Under the pieces are notes generated by a model. The model worked only from the letters and a program-made list of their open reading frames with translations, did not search any database and was not told the DNA's origin. From Portibacter lacus (GTDB lineage: Bacteria; Bacteroidota; Bacteroidia; Chitinophagales; Saprospiraceae): a stretch of DNA of 64,000 bases. The stretch lies in NCBI RefSeq assembly GCF_021533215.1, contig NZ_JAJNKA010000007.1, positions 248,001-312,000 of the forward strand, read 5' to 3'. Within the stretch, counting starts at the first letter, position 1. Every line of letters begins with the position of its first letter. Positions 26,183 through 35,600 of this stretch are shown in pieces. The position numbers were made by a program, and so were the translations under genes.

Positions 26183-27349
26183 TTATTGCATTGATCGTCT
26201 AATTCCTAATTCAAGTCCTCTTAATTCAGCTAAGCCTCTCAGCCTTCCTATAGCAGAATAGCCAGGATTTGTATGTTTATGTAAGTCGTCTAACATCTTA
26301 TGTCCGTGATCTGGTCTTACTGGAATTTCCCATGTTGCATTAAGCAATAGGTTCTTCATTACAGCATACATATCGACGTCACCATTTAGGTGATCGGCTT
26401 CATGAAAATTTCCTTCTTCATCTCGTTTTGTAGCACGTAGATGTATAAAATTAATACGATGTCCTAATTCATTCACCATTTCTGGAAGATCATTATCCGG
26501 CCTCACACCGAATGACCCCGTACAAAAACAAACTCCATTCGCTGGATCATCGATAACATTTATGATATCTTTCGCGTCTTCTAAGGTACTTACTATTCTA
26601 GGTAATCCAAGAAGCGGAAAAGGTGGATCATCAGGATGTATGGCAAGTTTAGCACCAACTTCCATAGCAACTGGAACGATTTCTTTAAGAAACAGGAAAA
26701 GGTTTTCCTTCAATTTTGCGGCATCAACATCTTTGTAAGTGTCAAGAATAGCTTGAAACTTTGTTAAAGAAAAGACACCTTCAGTAGTCCCTCCTGGAAG
26801 CCCTGCAATAATATTCTTTGTTAGCTTTTCCTTCGCTGGATGAGACAACGTTTTAAAATACAATCTAGCCTTATCCACTAATTCTGGACTGTAATCCTTT
26901 TCTGCATTCGGCCTATTTAATATATAAATATCAAATGCTGCGAACGCTGCCCATTCGAAGAATAACGCTGTAGACCCATCCTCCATTTCCTTATCCAATT
27001 CTGTTCTAGACCAATCCAAAACAGGCATAAAATTATAGGTAATAATGGTAATTCCACAAGTAGCTAGATTTCGAATACTTTGCTTGTAATTATCGATCCA
27101 TTCTTGATAATTCCCGGATCTTCTCTTTATATCTTCATGAACGGGAATGCTTTCTACTACTGACCATGTAAGTCCAGCATCTTCTATAAGTTGCTTCCGC
27201 TCTTTTATGTCTTTTACTTCCCAAACTACTCCACTGGGAATTTGATGGAGGGCATTTACTACGCCGGTTGCTCCTGACTGTCTTACATCTGAAAGACTCA
27301 CTGGATCATCAGGTCCATACCATCTCCATGTTTGTTCTAAGTTCTTCAT
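26183..27349 (-). CDS. uxuA: D-mannonate dehydratase
   Basis: A 388-residue TIM-barrel enzyme that dehydrates D-mannonate to 2-keto-3-deoxygluconate. Signatures: [25 protein letters not shown] at the N-terminus, [32 protein letters not shown] with metal-ligand His, [18 protein letters not shown], and the C-terminal PVRPDHGH. Length and motifs are normal for UxuA. It lies 8 nt after the SDR gene and 3 nt before uxaC. It commits the pathway to glucuronate rather than galacturonate, whose branch would need altronate dehydratase, absent here. Confidence 0.97.
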   Translation of the reverse strand: MKNLEQTWRWYGPDDPVSLSDVRQSGATGVVNALHQIPSGVVWEVKDIKERKQLIEDAGLTWSVVESIPVHEDIKRRSGNYQEWIDNYKQSIRNLATCGITIITYNFMPVLDWSRTELDKEMEDGSTALFFEWAAFAAFDIYILNRPNAEKDYSPELVDKARLYFKTLSHPAKEKLTKNIIAGLPGGTTEGVFSLTKFQAILDTYKDVDAAKLKENLFLFLKEIVPVAMEVGAKLAIHPDDPPFPLLGLPRIVSTLEDAKDIINVIDDPANGVCFCTGSFGVRPDNDLPEMVNELGHRINFIHLRATKRDEEGNFHEADHLNGDVDMYAVMKNLLLNATWEIPVRPDHGHKMLDDLHKHTNPGYSAIGRLRGLAELRGLELGIRRSMQ

Positions 27350-27357
27350 TTTAATTA

Positions 27358-28155
27358 TTAAACACCACTAAATGCTGAAAATCCACCGTCGATAGGTACT
27401 ATAATTCCAGTTATAAAAGATGATTTATCATCACATAGCCATAATACCGTACTAACTAATTCTTCTGGTTTTCCGAATCGTCTCATCGGTGTCTGACTAA
27501 TGATTGTATTTCCTCGATCTGTCAGACTTCCGTCTTCATTCATTAATAAGGCTCTATTCTGGTCTGCAACAAGAAATCCAGGTGCTATTGCGTTCACTCT
27601 GATTCCTTCACCATACTTACTTATGAGTTCTACAGCCATTGATTTTGTAAAATTATCTACTGCTGCTTTCGAAGCCGAATAACCAACAACTCTCGTCATC
27701 GGAGAAATCGCTGACATTGAAGATATGTTAATGATACATCCTTGTTTCTGATCGACCATCGGTCTAGCGAAAGCCTTGGTCGGAATCACCGTACCAAGCA
27801 GATTTAAATCATTTACCTTCTTGAATTGATCTATTTCTAAGTCAAAAATCGTTTGATTAGGCATAATTGTAGCACCCGACATATTTCCTCCTGCGCCATT
27901 AATAAGCACATCTACTCTACCGGCCTTTTCCAGTACTTGATCTACCGCCGCTTCTGTAGTTTCCTGGTCTAACACATCACAAACAATATAATCAACATCT
28001 AAATTCTTGCTTTGTAATTCTGCAACTACCGCTTTAGATTTTTCTTCATTTCTTGCTAATATAAAAACCTTAGCACCTGCTTTCGCCATACCTTCAGCTA
28101 ATGCACTACCGATCGTTCCATTACCGCCAGTAATGCACACAACTTTTCCATTCAT
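27358..28155 (-). CDS. SDR-family D-mannonate (fructuronate) oxidoreductase, UxuB-replacing
   Basis: A 265-residue SDR from the ATG at 28155; an upstream ATG at 28221 (or TTG at 28233) would add a 22-26 residue tail and cannot be excluded, since related proteins often start slightly before the GKVVCITGG strand. TGGNGTIG binds NAD(P), NGAGGNMSG is the variant NNAG, and the active site is SSMSAISP...YSASKAAVD. Canonical UxuB is a long-chain dehydrogenase; an SDR next to uxuA and uxaC is a known arrangement in Bacteroidota for the fructuronate-to-mannonate step. Assignment rests on context, and it is the first gene of the operon. Confidence 0.85.
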   Translation of the reverse strand: MNGKVVCITGGNGTIGSALAEGMAKAGAKVFILARNEEKSKAVVAELQSKNLDVDYIVCDVLDQETTEAAVDQVLEKAGRVDVLINGAGGNMSGATIMPNQTIFDLEIDQFKKVNDLNLLGTVIPTKAFARPMVDQKQGCIINISSMSAISPMTRVVGYSASKAAVDNFTKSMAVELISKYGEGIRVNAIAPGFLVADQNRALLMNEDGSLTDRGNTIISQTPMRRFGKPEELVSTVLWLCDDKSSFITGIIVPIDGGFSAFSGV

Positions 28156-28596
28156 TTTGTCAAATATTATTTTACGATAAAAAAAGAGATGTAAGAATCC
28201 GTCTGCAAATTCTAAATTCATCCATGCCTCCAAGTTATAAATTACTAATAAATATTTCCCCTAAAATTAAAATTACTTTATTTTAAATCCTTGAAAAATA
28301 CAATTATTACATAGAAGCAACCTTCTTTTTATCAATATTAAATTTGGCAAACTAAAGGTTTAAAGGTTATTTCTAAATTAAATTAATTATTTTAAAATGT
28401 ATAGGCTCAGTATCAATATATACCACTATATAATATTGCAAAATAGTTGAATCGCATTATATATAGAGTTTTATTCCATTGAAATTAAAGAAAAAGTATC
28501 TTAATGAAAGTCTTTGAAATAATTTATTTTTTTAAAAAAATAGATGTTTCTTTAGGAGATCAATAATTTTCACGTAAAATATTCAATATTTCATTA
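28156..28596. promoter_or_regulatory. Divergent control region between the uronate operon and the GH105 operon
   Basis: About 440 very AT-rich bases with no gene, except the possible N-terminal extension of the SDR up to 28221. No perfect TAnnTTTG is present in either direction; TTAGTTTG on the minus strand (28349-28356) has one mismatch. A candidate operator at 28414-28438 has outer arms CAATAT/ATATTG and inner TATATA/TATATA around CCAC. No regulator gene lies nearby, so control is probably by an unlinked factor. Confidence 0.4.
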
Positions 28597-29709
28597 ATGA
28601 AGAAATTAGCACTACCATTCTATGCATTACTTTTTTTGATTACCATTTCTTGTAAATCAACATCCACATTAATTGATAATGAGAAAGTAGAAACTGCTAT
28701 GCTTGCCGCTTTAAAATGGCAAGAAGCTAATCCGATAAAATCATCATCTTTTACAGACTGGACGAATGGTGCATATTATACAGGAGTTGCTAAAGCACAT
28801 GAATCCACTAATAACCCTATTTATCTTAAGGCGATAAAAGATATGGGCGAAAGAAATGAATGGAAAACATGGAAGCGATTTTACCATGCAGATGATGTTG
28901 TAATCTCTTATTCTTACTTATACCTTAATGAAGTAGAACCGGATGTTATCGACATCGTCCCTACTGCCCAGTTTATATCTGCACATCTGAACAAACCTCA
29001 TGAATGGAAAGAAGGACATGATCCCGACGGATATCATCATATTTTATGGTGGTGGTGCGATGCCTTATTTATGGCGCCTCCTGTTTTGATTAAATACTCT
29101 AACCTAACCGGTGATAAAGAAATTTTAGAACAGACGTATAACTATTATAAAGAAACTTACGATTTGTTATTTGATCAAGAGGAATTACTATTCGCAAGAG
29201 ACACGAGATTCGTTTGGGATGGCGATGAAGACGATCTGAAAGAGGAAAATGGCAAAAAGATATTCTGGTCTAGAGGTAATGGTTGGGTACTAGGAGGACT
29301 TGCATTAATCTTAGAAGATTTACCAGAAGATGCTACTCATCGAACATTTTATGAAGAGTTATATCTAAAAATGGCAGCAAAAGTAAAATCTATACAAGAT
29401 AAAGATGGATTATGGCGAACAAGTTTATTAAGTCCTGAATCATGGGATCATGGGGAAGTAAGTGGAAGCGGTTTTTTCACATTCGCATTGGCATGGGGAA
29501 TCAATAATGGAATGCTAGATCGAAAAGAATACGAACCTACAGTCCGTAAAGCTTGGAAAGCATTAGCAGAATGCCAAAAGCCTGATGGTAAAATAGGTTG
29601 GGTGCAGAATATAGGAGCGAAGCCAGATCCAGCATCAGCTGATAGCTGGCAAAACTATGGAACAGGAGCTTTTCTATTAGCTGGAAGTGAGATATTAAAA
29701 CTTAAATAG
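28597..29709 (+). CDS. GH105 unsaturated uronyl hydrolase (YteR/RhiN-like), lipoprotein
   Basis: A 370-residue (alpha/alpha)6-barrel hydrolase with lipobox TISC (Cys19), so an envelope-anchored enzyme. [36 protein letters not shown] (catalytic Asp region), [33 protein letters not shown] and [22 protein letters not shown] are the GH105/GH88 signatures. It removes the 4,5-unsaturated uronate that polysaccharide lyases leave at the non-reducing end. Known substrates are rhamnogalacturonan and ulvan oligomers, where the uronate is linked to rhamnose. It leads an operon with a Gfo/Idh oxidoreductase and a rhamnose mutarotase, in line with such a substrate. Confidence 0.93.
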   Translation: MKKLALPFYALLFLITISCKSTSTLIDNEKVETAMLAALKWQEANPIKSSSFTDWTNGAYYTGVAKAHESTNNPIYLKAIKDMGERNEWKTWKRFYHADDVVISYSYLYLNEVEPDVIDIVPTAQFISAHLNKPHEWKEGHDPDGYHHILWWWCDALFMAPPVLIKYSNLTGDKEILEQTYNYYKETYDLLFDQEELLFARDTRFVWDGDEDDLKEENGKKIFWSRGNGWVLGGLALILEDLPEDATHRTFYEELYLKMAAKVKSIQDKDGLWRTSLLSPESWDHGEVSGSGFFTFALAWGINNGMLDRKEYEPTVRKAWKALAECQKPDGKIGWVQNIGAKPDPASADSWQNYGTGAFLLAGSEILKLK

Positions 29710-29760
29710 TACAAACTTGAAATATACATTAACACAACCTCATTAAATAGATTTAGTAAC

Positions 29761-31041
29761 ATGGAAAATAAATCAAGAAGAAGTTTTTTAAAGAAAAGTG
29801 TGGTTACCGCAGGTGTATTTACAATTGTTCCGCGATTCGTTTTAGGTCGAGGCTTTATTGCACCAAGTGATAAAATTAATATTGGAGTTATTGGACTTGG
29901 AAAACAGGGAAATATTCTGTCAGATCGATTTATACAAAATACACAAGCACAGATCATAGCAGGTTCTGATGTATGGGAATCTAAAAGAGAAGCATTTCAG
30001 TCTAATATTCATAATTGGTATAGTAAAAATAGAGGCATTAGTGATTACAAAGGCTTAAAAACTTACCTTGATTACAAAGAATTAATTGACCAAAAAGAAG
30101 TAGATGCTATTATTGTAGCGACACCTGATCACTGGCATGCAATTCAGGCTGTAGATGTTATGGATGCTGGAAAAGACTTGTATTGTGAAAAGCCGATGAC
30201 ATTGACTATAGATGGCGGAAAGAAAATGGTTGCTGCAGCGAAAAAGAATAATAGCGTCGTTCAAATCGGCAGCATGCAACGATCTTGGGATCGATTTAAA
30301 AAAGCAAAAGATTTAGTCAGTTCTGGAAAATTAGGAGAGATTACGAAAGTGTTAGTTAACGTAGGTGATCCTGCTGTGGCTTATAATCTGCCAGCTGAAA
30401 CGATTCCTTCTGGATTAGACTGGAATAAGTGGTGTGGCCCTGCACCGTTAATTGATTATAATGAATTGGTAGCACCTCCTATTGTAAAGACATATCCTAA
30501 ATGGCGTGATTATAAAGAAACGGGCGGAGGTATACTTGCAGATTGGGGAGCGCATATGTTTGATATCGCTCAATGGTGCCTAGATATGGATCATACTGGA
30601 CCTATAAAATATATTCCTCCTTCTGATTCTAAAGCGGTACGTGGATTACGAATGTTTTATGCCAATGGTATAGAAATGGTTCATGAAGATTTTGGGCGTA
30701 AATGGGCAGTTAGATTTATTGGAACAGAAGGGATATTAGATGTTAGTCGAGGTTTCTTAGAAACCAATCCAACAACGATTCTCTCTTCTAACCCTGAAGT
30801 AGACACTCATAAACTTTATAGTAAACAATGGAATCACTACCAAGATTGGATATCAGCTATTAAAACAAGAAATCAACCGATCTGTCCAGTAGAAATCGGA
30901 CATCGATCAGCGACAGTGTGTAACATTGCAAATATAGCTTACGAACTCGGTCAAGAACTCAATTGGGATCCAGAACATGAATCATTCATCAATAATGATG
31001 ATGCAAATGGAATGATGAAAAGAAAACCTAGAAAGTTCTAA
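29761..31041 (+). CDS. Tat-exported Gfo/Idh/MocA-family oxidoreductase
   Basis: A 426-residue NAD(P)-dependent oxidoreductase. It begins with a twin-arginine signal (SRRSFLKKSVVTAGVF, Arg6-Arg7), so it is exported folded with its cofactor. The Rossmann fold follows (NIGVIGLGKQGN), then VATPDHWHAIQAVDVMDAGKDLYCEKPMT, which contains the EKP motif with catalytic Lys, and a C-terminal domain with GGGILADWGAHMFDIAQW. Exported members of this group include glycoside-hydrolase-like retaining oxidoreductases (GH109 and relatives) acting on sugars by an NAD-assisted route. Substrate unknown; its place between GH105 and RhaM suggests a rhamno- or uronoglycan sugar. The gap to rhaM is 17 nt. Confidence 0.9.
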   Translation: MENKSRRSFLKKSVVTAGVFTIVPRFVLGRGFIAPSDKINIGVIGLGKQGNILSDRFIQNTQAQIIAGSDVWESKREAFQSNIHNWYSKNRGISDYKGLKTYLDYKELIDQKEVDAIIVATPDHWHAIQAVDVMDAGKDLYCEKPMTLTIDGGKKMVAAAKKNNSVVQIGSMQRSWDRFKKAKDLVSSGKLGEITKVLVNVGDPAVAYNLPAETIPSGLDWNKWCGPAPLIDYNELVAPPIVKTYPKWRDYKETGGGILADWGAHMFDIAQWCLDMDHTGPIKYIPPSDSKAVRGLRMFYANGIEMVHEDFGRKWAVRFIGTEGILDVSRGFLETNPTTILSSNPEVDTHKLYSKQWNHYQDWISAIKTRNQPICPVEIGHRSATVCNIANIAYELGQELNWDPEHESFINNDDANGMMKRKPRKF

Positions 31042-31058
31042 TAAGCAAACAGAATAAG

Positions 31059-31373
31059 ATGGAAAGACTGGCATTTAGAATGCAACTTAAACCTGGAAGA
31101 AAAGAGGAGTATAAAAAAAGGCATGATGAAATATGGCCTGAAATTCAAGAGCTCTTAAAAGAGGCTGGGATATCTGAATATTCAATCTTCTTTGATGAAG
31201 AAACAAATTACCTATTTGCATTTCAAAAAGTAGCAGGTAAACAAGGTTCTCAAGATCTTAGTGCTAACCCATTTGTCCAAAAATGGTGGGCTTACATGAA
31301 AGATATCATGATTGTGAATAAAGACAATTCTCCTGTAACGACGATGTTAGAAGAAGTTTTTTATCTGGATTAA
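31059..31373 (+). CDS. rhaM: L-rhamnose mutarotase
   Basis: A 104-residue dimeric alpha+beta-barrel enzyme that interconverts the anomers of L-rhamnose. The N-terminus RLAFRMQLKPGRKEEYKKRHDEIWPEI contains the conserved Tyr and active-site His (RHDEIWPE). GISEYSIFFDE, and NPFVQKWWAYMKDIM with the Trp pair, complete the family signature. Length is exactly typical. It closes the GH105 operon and is the most direct evidence that the target glycan contains rhamnose. The other rhamnose genes (rhaA, rhaB, rhaD) are not in this window. Confidence 0.94.
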   Translation: MERLAFRMQLKPGRKEEYKKRHDEIWPEIQELLKEAGISEYSIFFDEETNYLFAFQKVAGKQGSQDLSANPFVQKWWAYMKDIMIVNKDNSPVTTMLEEVFYLD

Positions 31374-31480
31374 AGAGAATGTTTGCTCTAATATTTAATA
31401 GTAACTTTCTCGATTAACTGATTTTATCCGCCAGTTAGCAAAATATATTCATCCTAGTTTTTAGTTGTATTTATTAATGA

Positions 31481-32614
31481 TATCCCTTGATTGATCAAAA
31501 CATCCTAGGATTGTATCCGCAACTAATTGGGTTAAAAGCATAAGATGATGTTTCAAGTATAGACCACGTTTCATTTAACAATAGAACTATTACTCCTGAA
31601 GACAACTTTGTTCTTGGGACTCAAGTATCCATAAGATTATTTAAAAAATTAACTTTTAAAGTAAATGCCGCAGCAAGCACATATACAGGTAATACTATAT
31701 CGCAGCGGTAGATGAGGAAGGAAATGAAATCACGTCTGTTATCGGATTCGGTATCACCAAAGATGAAGTCCCTCCTGCCCCACCTTCTAACTTACATGCT
31801 GAAATAGATTCGAATGGGCTACTATTACTTCAATGGGATGCTCCTACCGATGACGATATTCGCGGATATCAAGTTTTGTATTCAAATTCTAAAAATGCGG
31901 AATTCGGAGGCCGTTCTATAGATTATCTACCATTTAGTCACTTTGTAGATTCTATATCACTAAAAACATTGATCAAAAACATCTATTACTGTGTTATTGC
32001 AATCGATTATTCCTATAATCAATCTGAAGCATCAGAAATTCTAGAAGTTAAACGACCCGATATCATTCCTCCTGAAGCATCCATATTTACAGATTACAAT
32101 GTCAGTGAAGAAGGAATATCTTTTAAATGGCTAAAAAAGCACAAGCAATGATGTGGTAGCTGTAGAATTGCACAAGAAGACCGGTGATAAAAGATGGATG
32201 CCAGTGAAAAGCTTTGATCAAAATAGTACAGAATACCTAGATACAGATGTCACTGATGGAGAACTATACAGCTACAATTTAAGGACCATCGATGAAGATG
32301 GCAATGAAACTTATCCAGAAAAACCGCTTGTCCTTGAGGCATTAACTCCCTTTTTTATTCCACCGGTGGAAGCTGCCAAAGCTGAAGAAACCGAAAATGG
32401 TCTAAGGCTAACATGGCAATATGAAGAAGTGGAATATGTGGAATTTATTCTCTACAAAGATGAATCTCAAGAGTCCTTATCCACCTATAAAAAACTTCAA
32501 AATCAATATTCTTTTGAAGTACCAGGAACAGCCTTAAACTCAGGACAATCTCTGTGGATTAAAGCAAAAAGCAAAAATGGCAGAGAATCAAAATTGACTC
32601 GACTAACCCTTTAG
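31481..32614 (+). pseudogene. Decayed surface-protein locus: barrel fragment joined to FN3-repeat fragment
   Basis: Two damaged coding remnants lie head to tail. The first (about 31481-31692) encodes ILGLYPQLIGLKA, an in-frame TAA at 31541, then DDVSSIDHVSFNNRT and LGTQVSIRLFKKLTFKVNA, which look like outer-membrane barrel strands. The second (about 31693-32614) encodes fibronectin type III-like repeats (AAVDEEGNE, PPAPPSNLHAEID, LLLLQWDAPTDDDIRGYQV, YNLRTIDEDGNET) in two frames that join cleanly if one A is removed from the six-A run at 32133-32138. No start codon or signal peptide remains. Either a deletion fused two old genes that are now decaying, or, less likely, there are several assembly errors. 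Confidence 0.75.
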
Positions 32615-32684
32615 GGTGATTGTATGCCCTGATTCCTAGACTTAACTTAGCAATGAATTTTAATCTAAACCTTAAACCATTAAG

Positions 32685-35600
32685 ATGAAAACCTTTACTT
32701 ATACTTTATTAATCCTACTTGTTTTAGGAGCAATTACTAAGCTAGATGCACAAAGCTGTAGCCCTGGAACTATAACTACCCAAGCTCAAATTGATGATTT
32801 ATCTGCTAACTGCTCAATGATTTCAGGAGATCTCATTATCGAAGGCGCAGGAATTACAGACCTGGACCCACTTTATTCGATAAAAAGTGTAACTGGAGAT
32901 GTCATTGTTCGAAATTGTCCAATCTTACTAAATATCCAAGGATTAGATGGAATAACAACAATTGGGGGCGATTTCATCATTCAAAACACAAGTGTCACTG
33001 GTTTTGGAGAATTTGTCTTTGAACTAACAAGTATAGGTGGGGATATATACATTGAAGATAACAATAGTCTAGTCATGATTCATCGTATGGATAAATTAGT
33101 AAGCATTGGTGGCAAATTAAGTGTTCGAAACAATAGTGTTTTACAAGGTGTAAATGATTTCACTGCCTTGACAACGATCAACCAACACTTTGAAATGTTT
33201 GCTAATGGAAATCTTCAAACTTTAGAATTTCCAGAATTAACCACGATATCAATGGGTATGGCTTTTCTCAACAACAATGGAAATTTTTCATTAAATGGTT
33301 TTCCAAAATTACAAACCATCAGCGAAGGAATTCTGCTTTCTCAAAATAATGGTTTAAAACAAGTGAATGGATTTAACGCATTAACTACAATAAACACAAT
33401 TTACATTATATCAAATGATTATCTTACACAAGTGAATGGTTTTGGTAATCTGCTTACTAATACTATTGTTTCTTTAACTAACAATCTATTTTTAACCCAA
33501 ATTAATGGATTTTCTAAGCTAGCATCATGCTCTTTAATACAAATCAATGGAAATGGAGATATAATAAGTTTGAATGGGTTCGGATTACTTTCCTCTGCTG
33601 AAACCATTGAGTTTAAAGATAATCTAATAACAGCCGCTCGATCTTCGGCAAATCTTGATTTATTAGGTTTCAATAATTTAACAAGTGTTACTAACTTAAG
33701 CATTTCAGGTAATAACATACTTTCTAATATCAGTGGATTTTCTAATCTGCAGTCAGCAACCGATATAGAAATTGAGAATAATTTTGGACTAACATCAATT
33801 TCAGGATTTGCGAGTTTTACTACTTTAAATAATTTAGCCATTTTAGCAAATCCAAGTTTAACTTCAATTACTGGATTCCAAGCTTTAAAAACGGTTAATG
33901 ATTATTTTCATATCTCCAGCAATCCAATGCTTAATACAATGGGCAATTTTAATGCTGTTGAAACTGGAAATTTGGTTTTTGATTACAATGATGCTTTAAC
34001 TACTATCAATGGATTCTCGAGTCACACGTATGGAGACGTTGGAATCTATGATAATGCTAACCTAACAACGGTCAATGCTTGGGTAAATTTAACATCAGGC
34101 TATGGATTCCAAATATTAAATAATCCTAAGCTTTCTACTGTTAATGGATTTGAAAATTTCGATACAAATGTAGAATTCGTTGTTATTAGAAATAATCCAA
34201 TGTTATCAGTATGTTGCTGGGCCCTTCCCGCAATAGCAGCAGCTCTATCATCCAACAATGGAATTGTTTCTATTTCAGGAAACGCAGCTGGCTGTGCTAG
34301 TCTTGCTCAGATTGATCAAGCACCTGTTTTAAATAATTGTCCTGCAGATATTACCACTAATGCAGATGAGAATGAATGTACTGTATTTATTTCTTTGACT
34401 GATCCAACGATTACAGACAATTGTGGATATGAAAGTTATAAATACAACCTAGTTTCAAATGGCACATCAAATCTTCCCCAAGACGCATCAGAGGGAATAT
34501 CTTTTGATTATTTTTTACCCGTAGGAATTTCAACAATCACCTGGGAAGTCATCGATGAAAGTGGTAACAATGATGTCTGTGTAACTAAAATTACGGTAGA
34601 AGATAATCAATTTCCAGTTTTTACAAGTGAACTTCCAGCATCTTTTGAAATTGAAACCTCACCCACTTCATGCATTGGCGTACATAGTCTTACCTTTCCT
34701 CCAGCTACAGATAACTGCGAAATTATCTTTCGGGAAATAAGTGTCTATATAGAAGGTATTCCTAGCACATTTTATCTAAACAATAATGTGCAGGAAGGAC
34801 AAACCTACGATATAGAATTAGAGCCTGGAGTATATACTGTAGAGGCAAAAGTAAAAGATGCATCAAACAAAATAGATCAATCCTTTACTCAGTTAACCGT
34901 TTCTGATGAAACCAGTCCTGTTTACCTCGGAGCCATCCCTAATGATGTAACTGTTCAAACTCAAGGGGCAGGATGTACCATTGACCATGAAATTACCTTT
35001 CCTGAATTTGAAGATAATTGTGCGATTGCACTAAGCTCTTTGATTGTATTGGTAGAAGGAAGCAATGAAATTGTCTATGACAACAGCGGACCTGTGGGAG
35101 GTACTACCTATACCGTTTCGCTAGAGCCCGGAGAATACTGGGTAGAATATTATTTAATCGATGAATCTGACAATGAAAATGACACTAGATCATATATCAC
35201 GGTAGAAGATGGTACAGCTCCGGTTATTACACTTAACCAAGCAGATGTCACTGTAAATTGTAATCAATCGCCACCTACCATTCCGCAAATAGGCAGCAGC
35301 ATCTTTGCAAATGATGCATGCGATGGCGATGTAACTGCAAACATGACTGCTACCTCATCAACAAGTAGTGGAGATTGCACCTTTGGTCAAGAACAAGAAT
35401 CTACAACCTATACTTATACTGCTACAGATAACAATGGCAACACCTCTGAGAAATCATTTACCATTACAATCATCAATAATGAAGCAGTAGAACTTGGAGC
35501 TGACAAAGTTGGATGTACTGGAGAAAGTGTTGAGCTAACCAGTACAGGTTTAAGTGGTTCATACCTTTGGTCAACAGGTGCAACGACTTCTTCAATTTCA

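Noticed and set aside
31876-32614. Two separate intact small genes
   Set aside because: They join into one FN3-repeat reading frame after removing a single A, lack signal peptides and start codons in sensible places, and continue upstream into further broken coding sequence.
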